The notes: generated by a model from the sequence alone, not told the origin. Positions 50,245 through 59,470 are shown, counted from the stretch's first letter. The stretch is 64,000 nucleotides of DNA from Streptomyces subrutilus (GCF_008704535.1 NZ_CP023701.1:5684001-5748000), one strand, 5' to 3'. Program-made: numbers and translations.

Positions 50245-50412
50245 CCGATCACCCGCCGGACACACCCCGGTCCGGACCCTCCCACGGTACGCCGCCCCGC
50301 CACGCACGGGGAGGGTGGGTGTCCCCCGAACGGCACTGTCCGAAATGCGCCGTACGCACCCATGATCGAGACTGGGCGGACATGCGCACAACGCGCCAGG
50401 AGGAGGCTCGAC

Positions 50413-50691
50413 ATGAGTTGGTTGTGGGCGATCATCGTCGGTTTCGTGCTGGGCCTGATTGCCCGCGCCATCCTGCCGGGCAAGCAGCACCAGCCGATCT
50501 GGCTCACCACGATCTTCGGCATCCTCGGCGCCGTCCTCGGCAACGCCGTCGCCACCTGGATCGGCGTCAACGACACCAAGGGCATCGACTGGATCCGGCA
50601 CCTGCTGCAACTGGCCGGAGCCGTCGTCATCGTCGGCCTCGGCGACGTCGTCTACAACGCGCTCCGGGGCAACAGGCGCCAGACGATCTAG
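50413..50691 (+). CDS. GlsB/YeaQ/YmgE-family stress membrane protein
   Basis: A 92-residue transglycosylase-associated (GlsB/YeaQ/YmgE) membrane protein with three helices: MSWLWAIIVGFVLGLIARAI, TIFGILGAVLGNAVATWIG and LLQLAGAVVIVGLGDVVYNA. The LIARAILPG and GILGAVLGN motifs are characteristic. Members are stress-induced in many bacteria but their biochemical role is undefined. ATG with AGGAGG six bases upstream. It is convergent with tyrS and followed by a hairpin. Confidence 0.92.
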   Translation: MSWLWAIIVGFVLGLIARAILPGKQHQPIWLTTIFGILGAVLGNAVATWIGVNDTKGIDWIRHLLQLAGAVVIVGLGDVVYNALRGNRRQTI

Positions 50692-50713
50692 GGCGCGACC
50701 GCCCGACGCGCGA

Positions 50714-50748
50714 GGGGCCGGCCCGGACGACACGTCCGGACCGGCCCC
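50714..50748. terminator. Bidirectional hairpin between GlsB-like gene and tyrS
   Basis: GGGGCCGG (50714-50721) and CCGGAC (50723-50728) pair with GTCCGG (50734-50739) and CCGGCCCC (50741-50748), giving 14 bp with one mismatch. Confidence 0.8.
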
Positions 50749-50781
50749 CTCCCGCGCGCTCCCCCGGGGAGCGGCCGGGCG

Positions 50782-52050
50782 TCAGGCGCCCGTGACCTCC
50801 ACCGCGGCCAGGTTCTTCTTGCCCCGGCGCAGCACCAGCCACCGCCCGTGCAGCAGGTCCTGAGCGCCGGGGACCGCGTCCTCGGCGGTCACCTTCACGT
50901 TGTTCACGTAGGCACCGCCCTCCTTCACGGTCCGACGCCCGGCCGACTTGCTCGCCACCAGCCCCGTCTCCGCGAACAGGTCCACGACCTGGCCCAGCTC
51001 CGCGACCCGCGCGTGCGGCAGCTCCGAGAGGGCCGCCGCCAGCGTGGCCTCGTCCAGCTCCGCCAGCTCGCCCTGCCCGAACAGCGCCTTCGACGCGGCG
51101 ATCACGGCCGCGCACTGGCCCGCCCCGTGCACCAGCGTGGTCAGCTCCTCCGCCAGCGCCCGCTGCGCGGCCCGCGCCTGCGGCCGCTCGGCGGTCTGCG
51201 CCTCCAGCTCCTCCAGCTCCTCCCGGGTCCGGAAGGAGAGGATGCGCAGGTACGTGGAGATGTCCCGGTCGTCCACGTTCAGCCAGAACTGGTAGAACGC
51301 GTACGGCGTGGTCATCTCCGGGTCCAGCCAGACGGCCCCGCTCTCGGACTTGCCGAACTTGGTGCCGTCCGCCTTGACCATCAGCGGGGTCGCCAGCGCG
51401 TGCACGTGCGCCCCCGGCTCCAACCGGTGGATCAGGTCGAGCCCGGCCGTCAGGTTGCCCCACTGGTCCGAGCCGCCCTGCTGGAGCACGCAGCCGTAGC
51501 GCCGGTACAGCTCCAGGAAGTCCATGCCCTGGAGCAGCTGGTAGCTGAACTCGGTGTAGCTGATGCCCTGGTCGGACTCCAGCCGGCGCGCGACCGAGTC
51601 CTTCGTCAGCATCTTGTTGACGCGGAAGTGCTTGCCGATGTCCCGCAGGAACTCGATGGCGGACAGGCCCGCCGTCCAGTCCAGGTTGTTGACCATGAGC
51701 GCGGCGTTCTCGCCCTCGAAGGACAGGAACGGCTCGATCTGGGTGCGCAGCCGGGCCACCCAGTTCGCGATGGTCTCCGGGTCGTTCAGCGTCCGCTCGG
51801 CCGTCGGCCGCGGGTCGCCGATCTGCCCGGTGGCCCCGCCGACCAGCGCCAGCGGCCGGTGCCCGGCCTGCTGGAGCCGGCGCACGGTCAGGACCTGGAC
51901 CAGGTGCCCGACGTGCAGCGAGGCCGCGGTCGGGTCGAAGCCGCAATAGAACGTGACAGGACCGTCCGCGAACGCCTTGCGCAGCGCTTCTTCGTCGGTG
52001 GACTGGGCGAACAGCCCGCGCCACTTCAGTTCGTCGACGATGTCCGTCAC
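50782..52050 (-). CDS. tyrS: Tyrosyl-tRNA synthetase
   Basis: A 422-residue class-I aminoacyl-tRNA synthetase that charges tRNA-Tyr. The HIGH motif appears as LHVGHLVQ near residue 53. The KMSKS-type signature is KFGKSES near residue 230. Conserved tyrosine-binding segments are FYCGFDPT and GGSDQWGN. A C-terminal S4-like RNA-binding tail closes the protein (SAGRRTVKEGGAYVNN). Length is normal. The ATG at 52050 is preceded by a plausible purine-rich region. No T-box was recognised in the 50-bp upstream gap. Confidence 0.98.
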   Translation of the reverse strand: MTDIVDELKWRGLFAQSTDEEALRKAFADGPVTFYCGFDPTAASLHVGHLVQVLTVRRLQQAGHRPLALVGGATGQIGDPRPTAERTLNDPETIANWVARLRTQIEPFLSFEGENAALMVNNLDWTAGLSAIEFLRDIGKHFRVNKMLTKDSVARRLESDQGISYTEFSYQLLQGMDFLELYRRYGCVLQQGGSDQWGNLTAGLDLIHRLEPGAHVHALATPLMVKADGTKFGKSESGAVWLDPEMTTPYAFYQFWLNVDDRDISTYLRILSFRTREELEELEAQTAERPQARAAQRALAEELTTLVHGAGQCAAVIAASKALFGQGELAELDEATLAAALSELPHARVAELGQVVDLFAETGLVASKSAGRRTVKEGGAYVNNVKVTAEDAVPGAQDLLHGRWLVLRRGKKNLAAVEVTGA

Positions 52051-52100
52051 GGTCTCTCGACTCCTTCGAATGATGGATTGCGTCCTTCAGTCTAGGCGGG

Positions 52101-53489
52101 TCAGACTCCCTTGCTGACCGAGCTCATGTTGAAGTCCGGCACGCGCAGCGCGGGCATCGCGGCCCGGGTGAACCAGTCGCCCCACTCCCGCGGCAGGGTC
52201 CTCTCGGTCCGCCCCGCCTCGGTCGCCCGCGACAGCAGGTCCACCGGGGACTCGTTGAACCGGAAGTTGTTGACCTCCCCGACGACCTGCCCGTCCTCCA
52301 CCAGGTAGACGCCGTCCCGGGTCAGCCCGGTGAGCAGCAGCGTGGCCGGGTCCACCTCGCGGATGTACCACAGGCAGGTCAGCAGCAGGCCGCGCTCCGT
52401 GCCCGCGACCATCTCCTCCAGCGACCGGTCGCCGCCCCCGTCCAGGATCAGGTTCCCGAAGGCCGGGGAGAGCGGCAGCCCGGTCAGCGCCGCGCTGTGC
52501 CGGGTCGTCGTCAGCCGGGCCAGCTCGCCGTTGGCGATCCACTCGGTGGCGGGGACCGGCAGGCCGTTGTCGAAGACCGAGGCGTCGTCGCCGGAGCTGT
52601 GCGCGATCACGAACGGCGCCGACTCCAGCCCCGGCGCGTCCGGGTCGCTGCGCAGCGTCAGCGGGAGCGGGGACAGCCGGTCGCCGACCCGGGTGCCGCC
52701 CCCGGGCCGGGAGAAGACCGTACGGCCCTCGGCCGCGTCCCGGGCCGCCGCCGACCACATCTGGTAGATCAGCAGGTCCGCGACGGCCGTGGGCGGCAGC
52801 AGCGTCTCGTACCGGCCGGCGGGGAGCTCGATCCGCCGCTCCGCCCAGCCGAGCCGCACGGCCAGCTCCGCGTCCAGCACGGTCGGGTCCACGTCCTTGA
52901 AGTCCCGGGTGGCGCGTCCGGCCCACGCCGAGCGCTGCCGGTCCGGGGACTTCGCGTTGAGCTCCAGCGTCCCGTTCGGCTGGTCGTGCCGCAGCCGCAG
53001 CCCCGTCGAGGTGCCCACGTACGTGGAGACCAGCTGGTGGTGGGCGAAGCCGTACAGCTCCCGGCCGCCCGCGCGGGCCCGGGCGAAGGCCTCGCCGAGG
53101 GCCGGCGCGAAGTCCGCGAACACCGCCGAGGAGGTCTCGGCCGGCCCGTCGGCGAAGTCCGGCGAGGCCGGGGTCCCGGTCACCAGCGGCTGCGCGTCCT
53201 CGGCCGGACCCGCGCCCCGCGCGGCCGCCTCGGCGGCCCGGACCAGCGGCTCAAGGTCCGCGGCGGTGACCGCGGAGCGGGTGACGACGCCCGACGCGGT
53301 GCCCTCCCCGCCGTCGACCGTGGCGATGACCGTCAGGGTCCGGCCTCGGGTGACGCCGTTGGTGGTGAGGGCGTTGCCGGCCCAGCGCAGGTTGGCGCTC
53401 GACTCCTCGTCCGCGATGACGACGCAGCCGTCCGCCGTGGACAGCTCCAGCGCGCGCTCGACGATCTCGTGCGGCTTGGTTCGGCTCAT
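52101..53489 (-). CDS. TldE/PmbA-family protein
   Basis: A 462-residue protein of the TldE/PmbA half of the TldD-TldE protease. TldE proteins are the regulatory, zinc-lacking partners; consistent with this, no HExxxH is present. Visible family regions are LELSTADGCVVIADEESSANLRWAGN and a C-terminal NNFRFNESPVDLL. TldD-TldE cleaves unfolded or leader peptides, for example maturing microcins or helping clear CcdA. Its ATG overlaps the TldD-like TGA (ATGA). No modified-peptide precursor gene is evident nearby. Confidence 0.92.
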   Translation of the reverse strand: MSRTKPHEIVERALELSTADGCVVIADEESSANLRWAGNALTTNGVTRGRTLTVIATVDGGEGTASGVVTRSAVTAADLEPLVRAAEAAARGAGPAEDAQPLVTGTPASPDFADGPAETSSAVFADFAPALGEAFARARAGGRELYGFAHHQLVSTYVGTSTGLRLRHDQPNGTLELNAKSPDRQRSAWAGRATRDFKDVDPTVLDAELAVRLGWAERRIELPAGRYETLLPPTAVADLLIYQMWSAAARDAAEGRTVFSRPGGGTRVGDRLSPLPLTLRSDPDAPGLESAPFVIAHSSGDDASVFDNGLPVPATEWIANGELARLTTTRHSAALTGLPLSPAFGNLILDGGGDRSLEEMVAGTERGLLLTCLWYIREVDPATLLLTGLTRDGVYLVEDGQVVGEVNNFRFNESPVDLLSRATEAGRTERTLPREWGDWFTRAAMPALRVPDFNMSSVSKGV

Positions 53490-55009
53490 CGGCCGGCCTC
53501 CTGCGTGGTGTTCAGGATGTTCACGTCGCGGAACAGCGCGGACGGGCAGCCGTGCGAGACCGACGCGACCTGGCCCGGCTGGGCCTTGCCGCAGTTGAAG
53601 GCGCCGCCCAGGACGTAGGTCTGCGGGCCGCCGACCTTCTCCATCGAGCCCCAGAAATCGGTGGTCGTGGCCTGGTACGCCACGTCGCGCAGCTGCCCGG
53701 CCAGCCGGCCGTTCTCGATGCGGAAGAAGCGCTGTCCGGTGAACTGGAAGTTGTAGCGCTGCATGTCGATCGACCAGGACCGGTCGCCGACCACGTAGAT
53801 CCCGCGCTCCACCCCGCCGATCAGGTCCTCCGTCGAGAGCCCGCCCGGATCCGGCCGGAGCGAGACGTTCGCCATGCGCTGCACGGGCACGTGCCCGGGG
53901 GAGTCGGCGTACGCGCAGCCGTTGGAGCGCCCGAGGCCGGTCAGCTTCGCGATCCGCCGGTCCAGCTGGTAGCCGACCAGGGTGCCGTCCTTGACCAGGT
54001 CCCAGCTCTGGGCCGCCACGCCCTCGTCGTCGTAGCCGATCGTCGCCAGGCCGTGCTCGGCCGTGCGGTCGCCCGTCACGTTCATGATCGAGGAGCCGTA
54101 CTTGAGCGCGCCCAGCTGGTCGAAGGTGGCGAAGGAGGTCCCCGCGTACGCCGCCTCGTAGCCCAGCGCCCGGTCGAGCTCGGTGGCGTGGCCGATGGAC
54201 TCGTGGATGGTCAGCCACAGGTTGGAGGGGTCCACGACCAGGTCGTAGCGCCCGGCCTCGACGCTCGGGGCCCGCATCTTCTCCGCCAGCAGGCCGGGGA
54301 TGCGCTCCAGCTCCGCGCCCCAGTCCCAGCCGGTGCCGGTCAGGTACTCCCAGCCGCGCCCGGCGGGCGGGGCGATGGTGCGCATGGAGTCGAACTCGCC
54401 GGTGGTGGCGTCGACGGCGACGGCCGTCAGCTGCGGGTGCACGCGCACGCGCTGCTGCGTCGTCGAGGTGCCCGAGGTGTCGGCGTAGAACTTGTTCTCG
54501 TGGACGGCGAGGAGCGAGGCGTCCACGTGCGCGACCCCCTCGGCCGCCAGCAGCCGCGCGCTCCAGTCGGCGAGCAGGGCGGCCTTCTCGGAGTCCGGCA
54601 CCCCGAAGGGGTCCACGTCGTAGGCGGAGATCCACGTCTTGTCGGCGTGCACCGGCTCGTCGGCGAGCTCCACCCGTTCGTCCGACCCGGCCGCCCTGAT
54701 CACCTGGGCGGACAGCTTCGCCATGGCCACGGCCTGCGAGGCCACCTTGGCGGCGGCGTCCATGGTCAGGTCGACGCCGGAGGCGAACCCCCAACTGCCC
54801 CCGTGCACCACCCGGACCGCGAATCCGAGGTCGGTGCTGTCGGAGCCGCCGGAGGGCTTGGCGTCCCGCAACCGCCAGGAGGCGCTGCGGATCCGCTCCA
54901 GCCGGAAGTCGGCATGCTCGGCGCCCAGCGCGCGGGCCCGGGCGAGCGCCGCGTCGGCGAGCGCCCGCAGGGGCAGCGCGGTGAAGGCCGCGTCGATGGA
55001 ATGGGGCAC
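53486..55009 (-). CDS. tldD: TldD-family metallopeptidase
   Basis: A 507-residue zinc metalloprotease subunit. The metal motif HESIGHATELDRAL (HExxxH) lies mid-protein, and the C-terminal Cys-containing GGAFNCGKAQPGQVASVSHGCPSALF is the conserved TldD end. It pairs with the TldE-like protein encoded immediately downstream. GTG at 55009 is supported by GGAGG seven bases upstream. It is divergent from fabG across 184 bp. Symbol by family role. Confidence 0.94.
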   Translation of the reverse strand: MPHSIDAAFTALPLRALADAALARARALGAEHADFRLERIRSASWRLRDAKPSGGSDSTDLGFAVRVVHGGSWGFASGVDLTMDAAAKVASQAVAMAKLSAQVIRAAGSDERVELADEPVHADKTWISAYDVDPFGVPDSEKAALLADWSARLLAAEGVAHVDASLLAVHENKFYADTSGTSTTQQRVRVHPQLTAVAVDATTGEFDSMRTIAPPAGRGWEYLTGTGWDWGAELERIPGLLAEKMRAPSVEAGRYDLVVDPSNLWLTIHESIGHATELDRALGYEAAYAGTSFATFDQLGALKYGSSIMNVTGDRTAEHGLATIGYDDEGVAAQSWDLVKDGTLVGYQLDRRIAKLTGLGRSNGCAYADSPGHVPVQRMANVSLRPDPGGLSTEDLIGGVERGIYVVGDRSWSIDMQRYNFQFTGQRFFRIENGRLAGQLRDVAYQATTTDFWGSMEKVGGPQTYVLGGAFNCGKAQPGQVASVSHGCPSALFRDVNILNTTQEAGR

Positions 55010-55070
55010 GGAAGTCCTCCCGGGGTCGGGGCCGGTCGCCCCGATCATGTCGCGCCCGGGGCCCTCGTGC

Positions 55071-55086
55071 CTACATCTTTCTGTAG
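55071..55086. promoter_or_regulatory. Inverted repeat upstream of fabG
   Basis: CTACA-TCTTTC-TGTAG, a 5+5 bp inverted repeat about 110 bp before fabG and 60 bp from tldD. Too short to name a factor; possible operator. Confidence 0.35.
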
Positions 55087-55193
55087 GGACTCGACAGAGC
55101 GGGTCCCGTGGCCCTGTCGGAGCTCGATTCTCCGTACACCGGGTGCGACCTATAGGTTTTTGGTATTCAGACCGCTAGCGAAAGGGTGATCCG

Positions 55194-55913
55194 TTGAGCC
55201 GCTCGGTTCTCGTCACCGGAGGAAACCGGGGCATCGGCCTCGCCATCGCCCGTGCCTTCGCGGAGGCCGGAGACAAGGTCGCGATCACGTACCGCTCGGG
55301 AGAGCCGCCGGAGGCGCTCACCTCGCTCGGCGTCCTGGCGGTCCGTTGCGACATCACCGACTCCGACCAGGTGGAGCAGGCCTACAAGCAGATCGAGGAC
55401 GCCCACGGCGCCGTCGAGGTGCTGGTGGCCAACGCCGGCATCACCAAGGACACCCTGCTGATGCGGATGTCCGAGGAGGACTTCGCCTCGGTCGTCGACA
55501 CCAACCTCACGGGTACCTTCCGGGTGGTCAAGCGGGCGAACCGTGGCATGCTCCGTGCCAAGAAGGGCCGCGTCGTCCTGATCTCCTCGGTGGTCGGGCT
55601 GCTGGGCTCGGCGGGACAGGCCAACTACGCCGCCTCCAAGGCGGCGCTGGTCGGCTTCGCCCGCTCGCTCGCCCGTGAACTCGGCTCGCGCAACATCACC
55701 TTCAACGTGGTCGCCCCCGGCTTCGTGGACACCGACATGACGAAGGTGCTCACGGACGAGCAGCGCGCCGGCATCGTGGGCCAGGTGCCGCTCGGCCGGT
55801 ACGCGCAGCCCGAGGAGATCGCGGCCGCCGTCAGCTTCCTGGCGTCCGACGACGCCGCGTACATCACCGGAGCCGTCATTCCCGTTGACGGCGGATTGGG
55901 CATGGGTCACTGA
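55194..55913 (+). CDS. fabG: 3-oxoacyl-ACP reductase FabG
   Basis: A 239-residue classical SDR for the first reduction of fatty-acid elongation. TGGNRGIGLAIA is the NADPH loop, NAGITKDTLLMRMSEEDF is the family's substrate segment, and the catalytic Ser and YAASK lie in SSVVGLLGSAGQANYAASKAAL. Its end MGH is typical. The start is TTG at 55194, backed by AAAGGGTGA; no better ATG exists. It lies 5 bp before fabI, so it forms an operon. Type II fatty-acid synthesis, cytosolic. Confidence 0.95.
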   Translation: MSRSVLVTGGNRGIGLAIARAFAEAGDKVAITYRSGEPPEALTSLGVLAVRCDITDSDQVEQAYKQIEDAHGAVEVLVANAGITKDTLLMRMSEEDFASVVDTNLTGTFRVVKRANRGMLRAKKGRVVLISSVVGLLGSAGQANYAASKAALVGFARSLARELGSRNITFNVVAPGFVDTDMTKVLTDEQRAGIVGQVPLGRYAQPEEIAAAVSFLASDDAAYITGAVIPVDGGLGMGH

Positions 55914-55918
55914 TCACC

Positions 55919-56692
55919 ATGAGCGGAATCCTCGAGGGCAAGCGCGTCCTCATCACCGGAGTGCTGATGGAGTCCTCCATCGCGTTCCACACCGCCCGCC
56001 TCGCCCAGGAGCAGGGCGCCGAGGTCATCCTCACCGCCTTCCCGCGGCCGACGCTGACGGAGCGCATCGCCCGCAAGCTGCCCAAGCCCGCCAAGGTCAT
56101 CGAGCTCGACGTCACCAACGACGAGCACCTCGCGCGCCTGGAGGGCCTGGTCCGCGCCGAGCTCGGCGGCCTCGACGGCGTCGTCCACTCGATCGGCTTC
56201 GCACCGCAGGACGCCCTCGGCGGCAACTTCCTGAACACCCCGTTCGAGTCGGTCGCGACCGCCATGCACGTCTCGGCGTTCTCGCTGAAGTCGCTGACCA
56301 TGGCCTGCAAGCCGCTCTTCCCGGAGAACGAGGGCGCCGCGGTCGTCGGCCTCACCTTCGACGCGCAGTTCGCGTGGCCGCAGTACGACTGGATGGGCCC
56401 GGCCAAGGCCGCGCTGGAGGCCACCAGCCGCTACCTCGCCCGCGACCTGGGCAAGGAGAAGATCCGCTGCAACCTGGTCTCGGCCGGTCCGATCGGCTCC
56501 ATGGCCGCGAAGTCGATCCCCGGCTTCACGGAACTGGCGGACGTCTGGAACCACCGCTCCCCGATGGAGTGGGACATGAGCGACCCGGAGCCGGCGGGCA
56601 AGGGCGTCGTGGCCCTGCTCTCGGACTGGTTCCCCAAGACCACCGGTGAGATCGTCCACGTGGACGGCGGTCTGCACGCGATGGGTGCCTGA
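55919..56692 (+). CDS. fabI: Enoyl-ACP reductase FabI
   Basis: A 257-residue NADH-dependent enoyl-ACP reductase, the final step of elongation and the target of isoniazid/triclosan-type inhibitors. SDR-derived signatures are ILEGKRVLITGVLMESSIAFH at the start and QYDWMGPAKAALEATSRYLARDL, where Tyr-x6-Lys is the FabI/InhA-type active site. LVSAGPIGSMAAKSIPGF and TGEIVHVDGGLHAMGA are conserved ends. It is co-transcribed with fabG. A strong hairpin with T-run follows. Confidence 0.97.
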   Translation: MSGILEGKRVLITGVLMESSIAFHTARLAQEQGAEVILTAFPRPTLTERIARKLPKPAKVIELDVTNDEHLARLEGLVRAELGGLDGVVHSIGFAPQDALGGNFLNTPFESVATAMHVSAFSLKSLTMACKPLFPENEGAAVVGLTFDAQFAWPQYDWMGPAKAALEATSRYLARDLGKEKIRCNLVSAGPIGSMAAKSIPGFTELADVWNHRSPMEWDMSDPEPAGKGVVALLSDWFPKTTGEIVHVDGGLHAMGA

Positions 56693-56710
56693 CGGCCCCT
56701 CCCGCACGTA

Positions 56711-56759
56711 CGGCGGCGGCCGCGCCCTCCTTCCCGGAGGGTGCGGCCGCCGCCGTTTT
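56711..56759 (+). terminator. Rho-independent-type terminator of fabG-fabI
   Basis: A stem of about 20 bp with one G-U pair (56711-56730 with 56736-56755) and a TTCCC loop, followed by TTTT. It is one of the few in the window with a U-tract. Confidence 0.88.
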
Positions 56760-56904
56760 CGCGGTGCGGACAGCGGCCCGCGGTCCTCCGGTCGCTCGCA
56801 TGTTCACCGTCGGAAGGGCGCTATCCGAGTCGAAAACCCAGACATATGCCTGCAAACTGGCCGAGTCGGGAACGTCCCGGCTCCTGCGGGGAGGAGGTAC
56901 GGGC

Positions 56905-57357
56905 GTGCGCGCCAGGCCGAGCCGAGCCGTTTCGCTGCTGGTCACCTCGGTGATCCTGACCGGTTTCCTGGCCCCCGGAGCGGCCGCGCGACCCGCGGGA
57001 GCCGACCCCGCACCCGGCCCGGAGGCCGCGGTCCCCGTCCTGCCCCCCGCCGCCTCCGCGGTGGTGGACCTGGCAGCGATCCCCGACGAGCCCCCCGCCC
57101 AGCCCGCCCGGCCCGGCGGCGGCCGGCTCTTCGGCGCCGACTGCGACACCGAGATCGACGGCTCCACCGTGACGGCGTACTGCCAGAACGGCTATCCGGA
57201 GACCGACCTGCTGCGGCTGCACGTGGAGTGCGACCGCTGGTGGGACGTGGACGGGGACGGCGCCGCGGTCGCCGTGGACCCGGCCGGCCGGGTCGAGCTC
57301 ACCGGCCGCTGCTGGAAGGAGGTCCGCGCGGCCTGGGTCACCCACCGGCGCCCCTGA
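56905..57357 (+). CDS. Small secreted protein of unknown function
   Basis: A 150-residue exported protein. The signal peptide is RPSRAVSLLVTSVILTGFLAPGAAA. An Ala/Pro linker and a compact C-terminal domain with four cysteines follow (GADCDTEIDGS, AYCQNG, HVECDRWWDVDGD and TGRCWKEV). Probably two disulfides. GTG at 56905 has GGAGG about eight bases upstream. Not matched to a family. It could be a surface-exposed factor. Confidence 0.78.
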   Translation: MRARPSRAVSLLVTSVILTGFLAPGAAARPAGADPAPGPEAAVPVLPPAASAVVDLAAIPDEPPAQPARPGGGRLFGADCDTEIDGSTVTAYCQNGYPETDLLRLHVECDRWWDVDGDGAAVAVDPAGRVELTGRCWKEVRAAWVTHRRP

Positions 57358-57404
57358 CGGCGCCGGCCGGCCCGCCGACCGCCCGGCCCGCGCCGCCCCC
57401 ACCC

Positions 57405-58094
57405 TCAGCCGGAGGGGACGGCCCGCCCGCGGCTCAGGCAGACGAAGGGGTACCCGGCGGCCTCCGAGGCGGCCGCGTCGCCGTCCCCGCGCCGGATCGC
57501 GTCGATCAGGCGGGCGTGGTCCAGGTGGGCCGCGGGGTCGAGCACCGCGCCCACGTCGCCCCGCAACCAGTCCGCGACCAGGTCGCCGAGGTCCGCGTAC
57601 AGCTCGATCAGCACGTCGTTGTGCGAGGCGGTCACCACCGCCATGTGCAGGCTCACGTCCGCCGCCACGAAGCGCTCGGTGTCCCCGCTCGCCCAGGCCT
57701 CCTCGCGCCGCGCCAGCAGCGCGTCGAGCTGGGCCAGGTCCCGCTCGGTCCGCCGCTCCGCCGCCAGCCGGGCCCCCGAGGACTCCAGGGTCGAGCGCAG
57801 TTCCGCGATGTGCCGCGGCTCGGCGCCCGCGAAGCGGCGGTGCATCACCCCGGCCAGCTCGCTCGTCGCGATGACGTAGGTGCCCGAGCCCTGGCGGATG
57901 TCGAGCAGCCCGTTGTGGGCCAGGGCCCGCACGGCCTCGCGGACGGTGTTGCGGGCGACGCCGAAGAGCTCGACGAGCTCCGGTTCCGTCGGGATGCGGA
58001 AGCCGACCGGCCACTCGCCGGAGGTGATCTGGTTCCGCAGCTGGGCGATCACCTGGTCGACGAGCGCGGAGCGGCGGGGCGAGGTCAGCGGCAT
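57405..58094 (-). CDS. GntR/FadR-family regulator
   Basis: A 229-residue regulator. N-terminal winged HTH (residues 8-70: VIAQLRNQITSGEWPVGFRIPTEPELVELFGVARNTVREAVRALAHNGLLDIRQGSGTYV) and a C-terminal FCD-type helical domain (about 95-225) that usually binds a carboxylate and a metal. It is divergent from an MFS transporter with an AT-richer palindrome between them. It probably represses the transporter until its ligand accumulates. The ligand is unknown. Confidence 0.94.
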   Translation of the reverse strand: MPLTSPRRSALVDQVIAQLRNQITSGEWPVGFRIPTEPELVELFGVARNTVREAVRALAHNGLLDIRQGSGTYVIATSELAGVMHRRFAGAEPRHIAELRSTLESSGARLAAERRTERDLAQLDALLARREEAWASGDTERFVAADVSLHMAVVTASHNDVLIELYADLGDLVADWLRGDVGAVLDPAAHLDHARLIDAIRRGDGDAAASEAAGYPFVCLSRGRAVPSG

Positions 58095-58132
58095 GGGTTC
58101 CTCTCAAGAACGGCGCGCACGACTGGACAACC

Positions 58133-58147
58133 AATCATCCCATGATT
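58133..58147. promoter_or_regulatory. GntR operator palindrome
   Basis: AATCAT-CCC-ATGATT is a perfect 6+6 bp palindrome with a 3-bp centre, 14 bp before the MFS start codon. It sits inside the larger imperfect repeat AACCA...TGGTT. Confidence 0.75.
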
Positions 58148-58160
58148 CTATGATGGTTCA

Positions 58161-59465
58161 ATGTCCGACGAAGATATCCAGACCCTGAACCGCCCGCAGG
58201 TCGTGCGCACCCCCGCCGACCAGCGCCTTCCCGTCCCCGCCCACGTCGCCCCGACGTGGCTCGGTCCGGTGCTCATCGTCGGAATCGTGTTGGCCGCCCT
58301 CAACCTGCGGCCCGCCATCACCAGCCTCGGCGCCCTCTTCGAGGAGACCCGCACGGGCCTCGGCATGAGCGGCACCGTCGCCGGCCTGGTCACCTCCGTC
58401 CCGGCCCTGTGCTTCGCCGTCTTCGGCGTCACCGCCCCCCGGCTCTCCCGCCGCTTCGGCCCCGCCGCCGTCGTCTGCGCCGGCATGGCCGCCGTCGCCG
58501 CGGGCCTGCTGATCCGGCCCTTCGCCGACAACGCCGTCGGCTTCCTCGCCGCCAGCGCGCTCTCCCTGGCCGGCATAGCCCTGACCAACGTGCTGCTGCC
58601 GGTCATCGTCAAGCGCTACTTCCCCGACCGCGTCGGCACCATGACCGGCCTCTACTCCATGGCCCTGGCCGCCGGCACCTCCCTCGCCGCCGCCGCGACC
58701 GTCCCGCTCACCGACGCCCTCGGCGGCAGCTGGCGCACCGGCCTGCTGGTCTGGGCCGTGCTCGCGCTGGCCGCCGTACTGCCCTGGCTGCCCGTCGCCC
58801 GCGCGTCCCGCCGGGCCGAGCGGGCGGCGGCCCAGGCGTCCGCCGACGGGCCCGCCGCACGGACCGACGCCGGCCCGCGCATCGTCCGCAGCCGCACCGC
58901 CTGGGCCCTGGCCTGCTACTTCGGCCTCCAGGCCACCGGCGCGTACGTCACCATGGGCTGGCTCCCGCAGATCTTCCGCGACGCCGGGGTCTCCGCCTCC
59001 ACGGCCGGCGTGCTCCTCGCCGTCACCATGGTCATGGGCGTCCCGCTCGCCTTCGTCATCCCCGGCCTGGCCGCCCGGATGAGGAACCAGGGCGCCATCG
59101 CCGCCGTCCTCGGCGTCTTCGGCCTCGCCGGCTACCTCGGGCTCTACCTCGCCCCCGCCGCCGGCGCCTGGGCCTGGGCCCTGCTGCTCGGCATCTCGAA
59201 CTGCGCCTTCCCCCTCGTCATCACGATGATCGGACTGCGCGCCAAGTCCCCGGCCGGCGTCGTCAAGCTCTCCGCCTTCGCCCAGAGCACCGGCTACCTC
59301 ATCTCCATCCCCGGCCCGCTCCTCATCGGCACCCTCTACCAGCACAGCGGCGGCTGGGACCTCCCGCTCGCCCTGATGGCCGCCCTGCTCGTCCCGCAGA
59401 TCGCCCTGGGCGTGCTGGCGGGCCGGGACCGGACGATCGAGGACGAATGCGGCGTGCGAGACTGA
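58161..59465 (+). CDS. MFS transporter, CynX/NimT family
   Basis: A 434-residue major facilitator with 12 predicted helices in two halves. LNLRPAITSLGALFEETRTGLGMSG in helix 1 is the CynX/NimT signature (cyanate and nitroimidazole transporters). A central cytoplasmic loop contains RASRRAERAAAQASADG. It is likely an exporter or anion/drug transporter under the divergent GntR regulator. ATG lies close to the operator. A 39-residue peptide gene follows 5 bp later. Confidence 0.92.
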   Translation: MSDEDIQTLNRPQVVRTPADQRLPVPAHVAPTWLGPVLIVGIVLAALNLRPAITSLGALFEETRTGLGMSGTVAGLVTSVPALCFAVFGVTAPRLSRRFGPAAVVCAGMAAVAAGLLIRPFADNAVGFLAASALSLAGIALTNVLLPVIVKRYFPDRVGTMTGLYSMALAAGTSLAAAATVPLTDALGGSWRTGLLVWAVLALAAVLPWLPVARASRRAERAAAQASADGPAARTDAGPRIVRSRTAWALACYFGLQATGAYVTMGWLPQIFRDAGVSASTAGVLLAVTMVMGVPLAFVIPGLAARMRNQGAIAAVLGVFGLAGYLGLYLAPAAGAWAWALLLGISNCAFPLVITMIGLRAKSPAGVVKLSAFAQSTGYLISIPGPLLIGTLYQHSGGWDLPLALMAALLVPQIALGVLAGRDRTIEDECGVRD

Positions 59466-59470
59466 TCGGC

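Noticed and set aside
50782..52100. T-box leader for tyrS
   Set aside because: The upstream gap is only 50 bp, far too short for a T-box.
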